A stretch of DNA of 58,502 bases from positions 1 to 58,502 of the forward strand of contig JADFPE010000005.1 in NCBI GenBank assembly GCA_022562495.1, written 5' to 3'. A program made the position numbers and the translations under genes. Under the pieces are notes generated by a model, which saw only the letters and a list, made by a program, of their open reading frames with translations, searched no databases and was not told the origin of the DNA. This document shows, in pieces, positions 18,016 through 26,750 of the stretch; the stretch's first letter is position 1, and the number at the start of each line of letters is the position of its first letter. This DNA is from Acidobacteriota bacterium (lineage in GTDB: Bacteria > Acidobacteriota > Vicinamibacteria > Vicinamibacterales > UBA8438).

Positions 18016-19527
18016 ATGGCGTTGGGAAACTTCACTCGGTCAAAGTCCGTGCGGATCGGATCGGTTATCGCGGGAGCAGCACTCTTCTGTGTGCTTGCGA
18101 CGCAAAACGCCGCGGGCTATCGCTATGGCGTACAGGATCAGTCGTTTTACATTCCTGCGATCCTGCGCCACCTCGATCCCACCCTGTATCCACACGATAC
18201 GGAGCTGCTCGACGCACAGGATCAGCTTCTCGCTTTCGACAACGGAACCGCCCGACTGGTGAGGGTGACCGGCTGGTCCCTGCCGGCCGTTTTTCTGGGT
18301 GGACACCTGGTCAGTTTGACCCTCTTGTTCGCCGGCACCGTCGGAATAGGGCGTGCACTCTATCGATCCTGGTGGACCGTCGCCGGCCTCGCCTTCGCAC
18401 TGACCTTACGCCACCAGATCACGGACACGGCCGTCAACACGCTCGAGGGCTACTTCCATCCGCGGATGCTTGCCTTTGCCATTGGCGTCAGCGCGCTGCT
18501 GCTTTTCCTCAGGGGCCGTTCCTGGCTGGCGCTGGCAGTCGCCGCTGTGGCTGGCCTGTGCCATCCGATGATCGGTCTCTGGTTCCTGATATGGGTCGGT
18601 GTTGCGAGCGCTGTGGCTGACTCTCGCACCCGGCTTCTCTCGAGCGCCGCCGCCCTCGCGGGTGTGGCAACGGTAGCGGTCATGGTGGTGTGGGGACCAC
18701 TCCAGGGTCAACTCGTCCAGATGGACGAGACCTGGCGGGCGGTGCTGGTCTCCAAGGACTACCTGTTTCCGAACGACTGGCCCTGGGTCACGTGGCTCGT
18801 GAATCTTGGCTACGGGGCAACCATTGGAGCCATCTACTGGTATCGCCGGTCAACCGTAGAGGTATCGGCACGAGAGACCGGCCTCGTGGTGGGTTGTAGC
18901 GTGTTGCTCGTGCTCTTCATCATCTCCGTGCCTCTCGTCGGAGCGGGCGTGGCGCTTGTCGTGCAGATTCAGATCGCGCGCATCTTCTGGATGTTGGACT
19001 TCTTCTCGACGATCTATATCGTCTGGCTGCTCATTGAGAGCCCACTTCGCGTGTCGTCCGTGCACGTGAAGTACGCCGGCGTGGCCCTATTCGCGGCTGC
19101 CGCGATAGCGCGTGGCAGCTACATCATGTGGGTTGAGCATCCTGAGAGAGCCCTGTTCGAGGTCCAGCTCCCATCGAGCGACTGGCAGCGGGTGATGGAC
19201 TGGAGCTCGCGTACCATCCCGGGGACGAATCTCCTTGTCGATCCAGGCCACGCGTGGCGCTATGGATCGAGTGTTCGTGTTGCTGCCCGGCGGGATGTCT
19301 ATCTGGAAGAAGTCAAGGACACGGGTATGGCCATCTATTCGCGCGGGATCGCGCAGCGCGTGAGCGATCGCATCCAGGATCTTGGAGACTTCACGGCGTT
19401 GACTGCAACTAAGGCCACAGCGCTCGCGCGCAAGCACGACCTGCATTACCTCATCACGACGCACCCCGTCGAACTCCAGATCGCCCATCGCAGTGGTCCC
19501 TTCATTGTCTACAGCCTCGGTCGCTGA
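18016..19527 (+). CDS. Polytopic inner-membrane protein of unknown function
   Basis: 503 aa. An N-terminal hydrophobic segment (IGSVIAGAALFCVLATQ) is followed by a soluble loop with YRYGVQDQSFYIPAILRHLD and many further membrane spans to about residue 375: LAVAAVAGLCHPMIGLWFLI, VLLVLFIISVPLVGAGVALV and others. The last 130 residues (QLPSSDWQRVMDWSSRTIPG onward) look soluble and probably periplasmic. Multiple spans, an early acidic loop and a soluble C-terminus recall GT-C glycosyltransferase-like proteins, but I see no diagnostic motif. The frame has typical codon use for the region. No operon partner is evident; asd lies 164 bp upstream and the next gene is convergent. Confidence 0.7.
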   Translation: MALGNFTRSKSVRIGSVIAGAALFCVLATQNAAGYRYGVQDQSFYIPAILRHLDPTLYPHDTELLDAQDQLLAFDNGTARLVRVTGWSLPAVFLGGHLVSLTLLFAGTVGIGRALYRSWWTVAGLAFALTLRHQITDTAVNTLEGYFHPRMLAFAIGVSALLLFLRGRSWLALAVAAVAGLCHPMIGLWFLIWVGVASAVADSRTRLLSSAAALAGVATVAVMVVWGPLQGQLVQMDETWRAVLVSKDYLFPNDWPWVTWLVNLGYGATIGAIYWYRRSTVEVSARETGLVVGCSVLLVLFIISVPLVGAGVALVVQIQIARIFWMLDFFSTIYIVWLLIESPLRVSSVHVKYAGVALFAAAAIARGSYIMWVEHPERALFEVQLPSSDWQRVMDWSSRTIPGTNLLVDPGHAWRYGSSVRVAARRDVYLEEVKDTGMAIYSRGIAQRVSDRIQDLGDFTALTATKATALARKHDLHYLITTHPVELQIAHRSGPFIVYSLGR

Positions 19528-19797
19528 TGCTGCCCGCCAAGCGACCTCCGAGGCGGCGCGACTGATCTTCTCGGGGAACAGTGCCAGAGTGGCTATGCTG
19601 CGCCCGGCACGATGTGACCATGCCGCCTGTCGAGCTCGTTCGGGCTGACGTACCGAGCGACGCTGCGCAACGAGGTGCCTCGTCGCACCGCTCGTGCCAG
19701 TGCCTGTCGTTGCTGCCCCGCCGGAGTCGTGGACGCCCAGGCCGCGTCCACCGCTCCGTACACAACCCCACGAGACCACCGGTCTCGAGAGGCTCGT
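19528..19797. other. Convergent intergenic region
   Basis: 270 bp between two convergent stops. No element-family core, hairpin with T-run or ORF stands out. Confidence 0.4.
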
Positions 19798-21519
19798 TCA
19801 TGATGCAGTCGGGCGGATCCGGTCGAAGACGATATCGCCGCCGACCACGGTCATGACGACCCGCACGGTGGGGATATCGTTCGGTGGGATGGCGAGCAAA
19901 TCGCGGTCGACGATGACGAAGTCAGCGAGGCGTCCCACCGTCAGCGCGCCCGTGCGCTGTTCGTGGAAACCCGCATACGCCGCCGCGGTGGTGTAGGCGC
20001 GGAGTGCCTCCTCGACCGTGAGGCGCTGCTGCGGCACCCAGCCCTGCGGATGCAGCCCGTCGAGCGTGCGCCGGGTCACCGCGGCGTAGATTCCGTCGAT
20101 CGGGCTCCCCCGGTCCATCCAGCCACTGCCAAACGTGACGATCGCGCCGGCGTCCAGCAGGGCCCGGAACGGAAAGCTGGTGCGCGCCCGTTCCGGCCCG
20201 AGCTGCCGGTCGATCCAGCGCCCATCGTGAATCGTCGAGAACGGCAGCGCGCTGGCCAGCACGCGGCCGGTCGAGAACCGCGCCACGTCGATCGGACTGA
20301 GGTGCTGCGCCAGCTCCACCCGGAACCGGCGGTCACGCGTGCCGTGGCGGTCGACGACCTGCTCATACAGATCGAGTGCCGCCCGGTTTGCGCGGTCCCC
20401 GACGGCCCGGGCCATGATCTGCATCCCGGCGTCATCGGCCGCGATGACGAGCGCACGAACCGTGTCGATGTCGATGCTGAGCTGCCCGGTCTCGACGGAC
20501 GTGTCCGTGTAGGCGGCATCGAACGCCGCGGTACGCGCCGGGAGCGAGCCGTCGAAGGCGACGTGCACGGCGCCCACACGCAACCATTCGTCACCGCGGC
20601 CGTCCGAGCCGCCAAACGCCCGCACGCCGATGGCGCGGTCCAAGCGGACCCAGGTGCCGATCGGCACGGCGGCGTAGATACGCAGGGTCAGCCGCCCGTC
20701 GTCCAGGGCTCGCCTGAAGACGTCGAGATCGTCCCAGGTGCCGATGTGATGGACGGACGTCACGCCACGCACCGCGGCTTCACGCAACGCGTAGTCGAGA
20801 GCGCCGTCGCGCGCCGCCGGAGCCGGCGCCGGTATGACCGCTTCCAGCTGCCGCCTGGCGGCGCCGGTCAGGAGTCCGGTGAGTCGGGGACCCTCCGGAC
20901 CGTCGGCGGCGGTCTGGGCGCCGGGCGTCCCTGTGGCGACACCGGCCCGTTTCAGCGCCAGACTGTTGGCCAGTCCCATCTGCTGGTCGCGCTGCAACAG
21001 CCAGACCGGATGATCCGGGGTGACGCGGTCGATCCAGTCGCGGTGGGGGAGGGTGTCGCCCCACAGGCGCTGGTCCCATTCGCGGCCGACGAGCCATGAG
21101 CCCGCCGGGTGGTCGGCGGCGGCCGTGGCGAGACGCGTCACGAACTGTCTGCGCGACCGGACGGTCGCCAGATTTACCGTGCGTGTCGGGTCACCGAGAT
21201 CGAGCAGGTGGGTGTGGGTGTCGATGAACCCGGGCAGCACCAGTCGCTGCCGGACGTCGATCACTTCAGCGTCGCCCGCAAGCCACTCGATCGCGTCGCT
21301 GTTGCCGACCGCGACGACCCGGCCGTCGCTGACCGCCAGGGCGTCGACCCATGGGCGGCGGGGATCCCCCGTCCAGATACGGCCGTTGACGAGTGCCAGC
21401 GTCACCGAGACCGGCGTGTGGCCGGCCGGCCCGCTGCTGCACGAGAGGGCAGGAAGGCAGAGGGCGACCAGCAAGACCAGTACGCCCGGGTGCGCGATCC
21501 CAATCAGGCGTCGCGCCAT
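19798..21519 (-). CDS. YtcJ-type amidohydrolase lipoprotein with degenerate metal site
   Basis: 573 aa of the amidohydrolase_3/YtcJ family (PF07969). The N-terminus is a lipoprotein-like signal (VLVLLVALCLPALSC, Cys27), so it is probably exported. Fold markers are clear: LALVNGRIWTGDPRRPWVDA, PGFIDTHTHLLDLG (HxH at 102/104) and the C-terminal LTVEEALRAYTTAAAYAGFH with GRLADFVIVDRDLL. The later ligands expected in this family are changed: the usual HAIGDRA reads ARAVGDRA (Arg371), RIEHAQ reads RVELAQ (Leu403), the GSD motif reads GSGW (Gly466) and the lysine before F-DG is His319. Either it binds metal differently or it is not a conventional hydrolase. Last of three minus-strand genes. Confidence 0.8.
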   Translation of the reverse strand: MARRLIGIAHPGVLVLLVALCLPALSCSSGPAGHTPVSVTLALVNGRIWTGDPRRPWVDALAVSDGRVVAVGNSDAIEWLAGDAEVIDVRQRLVLPGFIDTHTHLLDLGDPTRTVNLATVRSRRQFVTRLATAAADHPAGSWLVGREWDQRLWGDTLPHRDWIDRVTPDHPVWLLQRDQQMGLANSLALKRAGVATGTPGAQTAADGPEGPRLTGLLTGAARRQLEAVIPAPAPAARDGALDYALREAAVRGVTSVHHIGTWDDLDVFRRALDDGRLTLRIYAAVPIGTWVRLDRAIGVRAFGGSDGRGDEWLRVGAVHVAFDGSLPARTAAFDAAYTDTSVETGQLSIDIDTVRALVIAADDAGMQIMARAVGDRANRAALDLYEQVVDRHGTRDRRFRVELAQHLSPIDVARFSTGRVLASALPFSTIHDGRWIDRQLGPERARTSFPFRALLDAGAIVTFGSGWMDRGSPIDGIYAAVTRRTLDGLHPQGWVPQQRLTVEEALRAYTTAAAYAGFHEQRTGALTVGRLADFVIVDRDLLAIPPNDIPTVRVVMTVVGGDIVFDRIRPTAS

Positions 21520-21583
21520 GTGGTGTTTGTGCAGACGGGCGCCGTGCTCCGGCGACCGCTACTGATTGGCCCTCCACGGGCCA

Positions 21584-22807
21584 CTAGTTCACGGCGCCGG
21601 CTCCAGTGCTGTATTCCAGCAACAGGCGAACCGGGGCGTCCTCGGCGAACAGCGACGGTACCGTTTCGCGTTTCGCGCCCGGCCGCAGGATCGCCGTGAC
21701 CTCGACCCGGCTGCCGCGCGGCAACGAGTGGGGGCTGTCGAACCAGTAGCGTGTCGGCCAGCCGGTGTCCGGTTCGCGGATCAGCAAGAGCGGCTCCCGT
21801 GAGCCATCGGGGCGCACCCCCTCGACCTTCAGCTCGATCACCTCGAGCTCGAGCTCCGGCAAGAGCCCGAGCAGATCGACGTCCTGTTCGAGCGTGTGGC
21901 TGAAGACCAGCTCGCGCCCGTTCGGCTGCTCCGGCGAGCTCATCACCGTGTGCCCGATCGTGCCGACACCATCCTCAGTCAGATGCAGCCCCACACGAGT
22001 CTGGTCGACGAACGCCTGCCCCTCGGTGATCCAGGTCTTTTTGTACAGCACGCGGACCACGATGTCCGCGCCGGCTGGTAGGGCATAGCCGACGGCGTCG
22101 AGTTTGACGGCGCTTTGTCCCGGCCACCAAACCGCGATCGGCTGCTCGCCCTGGAACCCGGTGGCGAACCCGACCCCGGCGTCCGCCTCGTCGGCGGCGC
22201 GGGCCTGGCCGGTCGTGTCGACATAGATCGCGACGTGACGCACGACGGCCCGACTCCCGGGGATGACGTCCACACCTGTGACCCAGCGGTCTGCCCCGAG
22301 GTCGGTTGGCAACACGAAGTAGCGGACGGTCTCACTCGTGGCGGCGTCGATCTCGAACGGTTCCGGCCAGGTCAACTCCATCGTCGGCGTGCCGAGTGTC
22401 CAGTCGGCGGTCGGGGCGACCGCGGTCGGTGTGAGGTCACGCGGTCCCTGCGGGTAGCCCCCGGAGGACCATTCCAGGATCATGTCCATCTCGTGCGCCG
22501 GCAGCACATGCCCGTTGGCGAAGTCGCCGAAGCCGTCTTCCGCCTTCCAGGGCGGCATCCGCAGACCAAGCACCTCTTCGCGGATTGACTGCGTCCACGG
22601 GTAGGCCTCGCTATAGGTCAGGAGCGACATCGGCGCCACGCCGCCCTCGACATGGCAGCTCCCGCACTGGCGCTCGAAGATCGGAAACAGATGCTCGTTG
22701 TACGTGAAACGGGACGCGATGGCGGTGTGTCCGCTGGTGCCGCTCCCGAGCAGCACCGTGACGACGACGGCCGCCAGACCGATTACCCATCTCGTGTGAT
22801 GCCGCAT
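21584..22807 (-). CDS. c-type haem plus PHM-fold protein lacking copper ligands
   Basis: 407 aa with a signal peptide (WVIGLAAVVVTVLLGSGTSG). A single haem c motif CGSCH lies near residue 48, with the downstream GGVAPMSLLTYSEAYPW and MPPW region typical of proteins joining cytochrome c to a peptidylglycine/dopamine-type monooxygenase fold. The C-terminal half follows that fold. However, the positions that usually read VHHV, QxHY and PHMHLRG read VVRHVAIYV, VRVLYKK and PELELEV, so nearly all copper histidines are gone. It is probably a periplasmic electron-transfer or binding protein, not an active ascorbate monooxygenase. ATG 22807 gives the best signal peptide. It lies 50 bp after the lipoprotein gene and 64 bp before the amidohydrolase. 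Confidence 0.75.
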   Translation of the reverse strand: MRHHTRWVIGLAAVVVTVLLGSGTSGHTAIASRFTYNEHLFPIFERQCGSCHVEGGVAPMSLLTYSEAYPWTQSIREEVLGLRMPPWKAEDGFGDFANGHVLPAHEMDMILEWSSGGYPQGPRDLTPTAVAPTADWTLGTPTMELTWPEPFEIDAATSETVRYFVLPTDLGADRWVTGVDVIPGSRAVVRHVAIYVDTTGQARAADEADAGVGFATGFQGEQPIAVWWPGQSAVKLDAVGYALPAGADIVVRVLYKKTWITEGQAFVDQTRVGLHLTEDGVGTIGHTVMSSPEQPNGRELVFSHTLEQDVDLLGLLPELELEVIELKVEGVRPDGSREPLLLIREPDTGWPTRYWFDSPHSLPRGSRVEVTAILRPGAKRETVPSLFAEDAPVRLLLEYSTGAGAVN

Positions 22808-22857
22808 GTCAGAGCCCCTGTCATCCTGTGTCAACCCCGGGTCGCGTGCCGGGCACG

Positions 22858-24096
22858 TCACTGTGCCGTGGGGACATCATAGACGGCGCCGATCTCGCCG
22901 ACCGCCGACCCGAAGATGCGGTAGGCGCTATCGACGTCGGTCTTGTCGCCCAGGTCACCATACCAGTCGAGCAGATAGGCGGCGCGCACGAGGTGCCGTA
23001 CGGCAATCCGCACCTGGTTGCGGGCGGCGTCGGGCAGCTTCGACCCATGATCCTGCAAGGCCAGCGCGAGCTCCTTGGCCTGCAGCGCCGGGATGAAGAT
23101 CTCGGTGAAGGCGCCGCGTCCGATCATGTCCTGGATCTGCCGGCTGCGGGAGGCGATCTCGAGGGCGATCTCGTCCGGGTCAGCCGGAATGTCCGGCATA
23201 ATCCGCTGTGCTAGGGGGACCGCCTCCGGTGCGTCCTCAAAGGTGACGCCGGCGACCACGCCGGGGGCCTCGTTGTCCGACAGCTCGGCGAAGATGAAGT
23301 CGAAGCGCTCGGCGGGAAAGTCCGCCTGGAAGATGACCTTGGCCGTCACCTCCGCTGGCAGGCCCCCCACCGGGATGCGCGCCTCGAGATATTCGCCACC
23401 AGGGCTCGGAATCAAATCGAACGCCGCCACCTCGATGAACTCGTCGGTGGTCTCGTCGTACTCCTCTTCGGTCACGGCCCGGCCACTCCACGTGCTGACG
23501 TCGACCGGTTCCCGGTAGTTGTTGGAGGCGTAGACCCGGAACACGCCCGGCTCCGGGTACGTGCCCTCGATGTGATGGAAACTGTCCGGCGCCATGAACA
23601 CGGTGCCGCCGTGCCGTGGCGTGTGGTCCATGTGTGCCCCGGCGGCCGCGTCGACAACGCCGCACGTCAGCATCACCGCCCCGTAGTACGGGTTCCGCAC
23701 CGGGCCGTCACGTTGCACCCAGGGTGCCCCGTTGTCGTACATCGGACAATACGCGCGGGCGAACCCCTGGGGCAGCTCTAACTCGGCGAGTGATTCCGAG
23801 AGCGGCTTGAAACCGGCTCGCATCGCCGCGATGTCGCCTGCCTCGAGCGCGCGCAGGGCCAGCGCGCGTGTGGCGTCGTCGGCGACGCGGGCAAACCCCT
23901 CGAGCTGTGTCTTCGCGGCCTCGAAGTCGTCGGCCGCCAGCGCCTCCTGGACCTCGACATACGCGGCCAGCTGAGTCTCGAGGTCAGCCGGCTCGGCCTG
24001 TATCGTGGGGGTGACGGAGGGCGCCGTCATCGACGCGCATCCAGCGACCACCGCCAGCACGACGATGCTCAGCAGGTTCACCACGCGTGTGTTCAT
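22858..24096 (-). CDS. Lipoprotein with DUF3347-like copper-type motifs
   Basis: 412 aa. The N-terminus MNTRVVNLLSIVVLAVVAGC is a clear lipoprotein signal, with lipidated Cys at about 20. An alpha-helical domain (about 35-120) is followed by FARAYCPMYDNGAPWVQRDG and NPYYGAVMLTCGVVD; the pattern YCPM...NPYYG..ML.CG resembles DUF3347 domains linked to CusB-type copper proteins. The next block HGGTVFMAPDSFHHIEGTYP resembles HGG-type metal-efflux accessory domains. The C-terminal third is helical and charged. ATG 24096 is chosen for the signal; upstream codons are antisense to xerD. It is first in a likely three-gene operon. The copper role is inferred from motifs only. Confidence 0.7.
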   Translation of the reverse strand: MNTRVVNLLSIVVLAVVAGCASMTAPSVTPTIQAEPADLETQLAAYVEVQEALAADDFEAAKTQLEGFARVADDATRALALRALEAGDIAAMRAGFKPLSESLAELELPQGFARAYCPMYDNGAPWVQRDGPVRNPYYGAVMLTCGVVDAAAGAHMDHTPRHGGTVFMAPDSFHHIEGTYPEPGVFRVYASNNYREPVDVSTWSGRAVTEEEYDETTDEFIEVAAFDLIPSPGGEYLEARIPVGGLPAEVTAKVIFQADFPAERFDFIFAELSDNEAPGVVAGVTFEDAPEAVPLAQRIMPDIPADPDEIALEIASRSRQIQDMIGRGAFTEIFIPALQAKELALALQDHGSKLPDAARNQVRIAVRHLVRAAYLLDWYGDLGDKTDVDSAYRIFGSAVGEIGAVYDVPTAQ

Positions 24097-24203
24097 TGCT
24101 CTACCTGGATGGTGGCAGGCGAATCGCGCGACCCGTCCGAGGTCGCACCCGCCCGTGTGTGACGCTTCGCAAAAAAGTATACAACGTGCAAAATACGGAA
24201 ACA

Positions 24204-25112
24204 ATGAAACGCGCGACAGGTGACGAACATTCGGCAGTGGCCGGGTACCTCGACGAGATGCGGGTGTCCCGGCGTCTGTCGCCGAACACAATACTCGCCT
24301 ACGAGCGCGACCTCGGCCGCCTGGTCGTCTTCGCGGAGCGGCTGGACCGTGCTCCCGAAGCGCTCGAACGCCGCGATCTCGAGGCGTTCGTGCGGCAGCT
24401 GATGTCGTCCGGGCTGTCCCCCCGTTCGGTCGCGCGAAGTGTCGCCTGCGTGCGCGGGTTTTTTCGTTTCCTCGTCTTGGATGGGCGTCTGCCTGGTAGC
24501 CCGGCCGACGATCTGCGGGCGCCACGCTCCTGGCCCGCGTTGCCGCGGTTCCTGTCGATCGACGAGGTCGACCGGCTGCTTACTCGGCCGGATGCCGGCA
24601 CGCCCGTGGGTGTCAGGGACCGGGCGTTGCTGGAGCTGCTCTACGCGACCGGCATGCGGGTGACCGAGCTGGTCACGCTCAAGACCGGTGACATCAGTCT
24701 CGTCGGCGGGTTTCTCACCTGTATGGGGAAAGGGGCGAAGGAGCGGGTCGTGCCGATCGGACGGGCCGCCACCGACTGGATTGGTCGATATCTGGCATCG
24801 GCCCGTCCAGCCCTGCTCAAAGACCGCGAGTCCGCCTTTCTCTTCGTCAACGCGCGTGGCGGACTGACTCTGAGCCGGGTCGGTTTCTGGAAGATCATCA
24901 AGAAATACGGCCGGCTGGCTGGGCTGACCCAGGAGCTGAGCCCGCACGTGCTCCGGCACTCGTTCGCCACCCATCTGCTCGAGCGAGGAGCCGACCTGCG
25001 GATGATCCAGACGTTGCTCGGGCACGCCGACCTGTCGACCACACAGATCTACACGCACATCCTCGAAGCCCGGCTCAAGGTGGTGTATGACCAGTTTCAT
25101 CCGCGGTCCTGA
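24204..25112 (+). CDS. xerD: Tyrosine recombinase XerD-like
   Basis: Site-specific recombinase that resolves chromosome dimers at dif with XerC and FtsK. 302 aa. An N-terminal SAM-like DNA-binding domain (AGYLDEMRVSRRLSPNTILA) is followed by a catalytic domain with all expected residues: Arg in YATGMRVTELVTL, Lys in MGKGAKERVVPIG, HxxR in SPHVLRHSFATHLLE, His in LLGHADLSTTQIY and the nucleophilic Tyr in the same segment (IYTH). ATG 24204 has only a weak ribosome-binding site. No second Xer is in the window, so XerC versus XerD is judged on the C-terminal YDQFHPRS, which is XerD-like. Divergent from the lipoprotein operon. Confidence 0.9.
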   Translation: MKRATGDEHSAVAGYLDEMRVSRRLSPNTILAYERDLGRLVVFAERLDRAPEALERRDLEAFVRQLMSSGLSPRSVARSVACVRGFFRFLVLDGRLPGSPADDLRAPRSWPALPRFLSIDEVDRLLTRPDAGTPVGVRDRALLELLYATGMRVTELVTLKTGDISLVGGFLTCMGKGAKERVVPIGRAATDWIGRYLASARPALLKDRESAFLFVNARGGLTLSRVGFWKIIKKYGRLAGLTQELSPHVLRHSFATHLLERGADLRMIQTLLGHADLSTTQIYTHILEARLKVVYDQFHPRS

Positions 25113-25334
25113 TGGTGGCCGCAGCCAACATTGACCGGGTCGACGGGCCTTTGCTAGTGTTAACGGATCTTCTGTCACTGAGGTGGCCCGCCCGTGGGTG
25201 CTGTCACCGGGACAGTCGTGCGGGACGCAGGAGCTCGCGACCGGACGGCGGTCGAGCGGCCGCGTCAGGTCAGGCCCGCACCACGGACCTGTTGTTCCCC
25301 GCGACAACACGCGACAGCCGTCAAGGAGCACGCC
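25113..25334. other. metK upstream region with a candidate promoter
   Basis: 222 bp. I see no SAM-riboswitch-like structure. A candidate sigma-70 promoter, TTGACC (25131-25136), 18 bases, TAGTGT (25155-25160), faces metK, leaving a leader of about 170 nt. Confidence 0.35.
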
Positions 25335-26486
25335 ATGCGACGGACCGGGCACTACCACTTCACCTCCGAGTCGGTCACCGAAGGACATCCGGACAAGATG
25401 GCCGATCAGGTCTCGGACAGCATCGTGGACGCCGTGTTGTCGGTCGACCCGAACGGACGGGTGGCCTGCGAGACGCTGCTGACGACCGGTCTTGTGATCA
25501 TCGCCGGCGAGATCACCAGCACCCGCTCGACCGACTTCACCGACGTCGTCCGCCAGACGATCCGCGATATCGGGTACACCCGGGCCAAGTATGGATTCGA
25601 CGCCGACACGTGCGCCGTGCTGTCGTCGATTCACGGACAGTCCCCAGACATTGCCATGGGGGTCGACCCGGGTGGCGCGGGCGACCAGGGGCTGATGTTC
25701 GGGTACGCGTGCTCGGAGACCGACTCGTTGATGCCGCTGCCGATCACGCTCGCGCACGCGTTGTGTCGCGGACTGTCGCGGGCGCGGCGTGACGGCGTCC
25801 TCGACTATCTGCGACCTGACGGCAAGTCGCAGGTCACAGTGCAGTATGACGGGGACACACCGGTGCGTGTCGACGCGGTGGTGGTGTCCAGCCAGCACAG
25901 CGAGCATGTCAGCACCGAGCAGATCCGCGAGGACGTGATGACGCACATCATCACACCGACTGTTCCAGAGCACCTGCTCGACGACAAGACGCACATCTAT
26001 GTGAACCCGACCGGTCGGTTCGTCACAGGCGGCCCGCATGGCGACGCCGGTGTCACCGGCCGGAAGATCATCGTCGATACCTATGGCGGCGCCGCGCCGC
26101 ACGGAGGGGGCGCGTTCTCCGGCAAGGATCCCACGAAGGTCGACCGGTCGGCGAGCTACATGGCACGCTACGTGGCCAAGAACTGCGTGGCCGCCGGGCT
26201 GGCTGACCGTGTGCAGGTGCAACTGGCCTACGCGATCGGTGTGGCCGACCCGGTGTCGGTGCTGGTCGAGACCTTCGGCACCGCGACGGGGGACGAGGCA
26301 CGCATCAGCGATCTGGTGCGGGAGCACTTCACCCTGACACCCAAGGGGATCATCGAGGCACTGGATCTGCGCCGCCCGATCTATCGACAGACTGCCGCAT
26401 TCGGGCACTTCGGGCGGTCCGAGCCGGAGATGACCTGGGAGCGTACTGACAAAGCCGCGGCGCTGCGTGAGGCGGCCGGGCTCTAG
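25335..26486 (+). CDS. metK: S-adenosylmethionine synthetase
   Basis: Makes S-adenosylmethionine from methionine and ATP. 383 aa, normal length. Signatures include [20 protein letters not shown] at the N-terminus, the P-loop-like [14 protein letters not shown] and [22 protein letters not shown] 25335 has AAGGAG upstream; the 47 preceding codons of the open frame lack similarity. The stop TAG lies in the first bases of a type-B repeat. xerD is 222 bp upstream. Confidence 0.97.
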   Translation: MRRTGHYHFTSESVTEGHPDKMADQVSDSIVDAVLSVDPNGRVACETLLTTGLVIIAGEITSTRSTDFTDVVRQTIRDIGYTRAKYGFDADTCAVLSSIHGQSPDIAMGVDPGGAGDQGLMFGYACSETDSLMPLPITLAHALCRGLSRARRDGVLDYLRPDGKSQVTVQYDGDTPVRVDAVVVSSQHSEHVSTEQIREDVMTHIITPTVPEHLLDDKTHIYVNPTGRFVTGGPHGDAGVTGRKIIVDTYGGAAPHGGGAFSGKDPTKVDRSASYMARYVAKNCVAAGLADRVQVQLAYAIGVADPVSVLVETFGTATGDEARISDLVREHFTLTPKGIIEALDLRRPIYRQTAAFGHFGRSEPEMTWERTDKAAALREAAGL

Positions 26487-26580
26487 CAGCCCGTGGTGAA
26501 AGTCCCGCTACGTTCGCCGGCGCTGCATCCGCCCTGCCTCTGGTGTTCCGCGGTCGAACACTGCCGGTATGCTCCCGCAC
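26483..26580. repeat. Partial type-B element after metK
   Basis: Begins CTAGCAGCCCGTGGTGAAAG at the metK stop and continues through CGCCGGCGCTGCATCCGCCC and GCCGGTATGCTCCC. The right half and right terminal repeat are missing or too diverged to see. Confidence 0.8.
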
Positions 26581-26609
26581 ATGGCGCAGGCCATCTAATT
26601 AGGTCACTT

Positions 26610-26624
26610 GACATAATATATGTC
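26610..26624. promoter_or_regulatory. AT-rich palindrome between metK and lptFG
   Basis: GACATA-ATA-TATGTC is a perfect palindrome with a 3-base spacer in otherwise GC-rich DNA. On the minus strand TTGCGC, 17 bases, TATATT reads like a promoter pointing towards metK's end. No gene follows it, so its meaning is unclear. Confidence 0.3.
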
Positions 26625-26750
26625 GGCTATGCGGCATGCGCAATGGATCGGGCTGCATACTGTGCGCTCGTGCCGACGACGTACATCCGGTTGTAGGGAG
26701 GTCGCGGGCGAGCTGCTCACGACCGAGTGAGTGGACGAGGCTGGACCTCG

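Noticed and set aside
25113-25334. SAM riboswitch upstream of metK
   Set aside because: I could not find the conserved elements of SAM-I, SAM-II or SAM-IV classes; only a candidate promoter is reported.
24097-26408. 771-aa minus-strand ORF opposite xerD and metK
   Set aside because: Both plus-strand genes carry full catalytic motifs; the antisense protein is Arg/His/Pro-rich, typical of GC-rich shadow ORFs.
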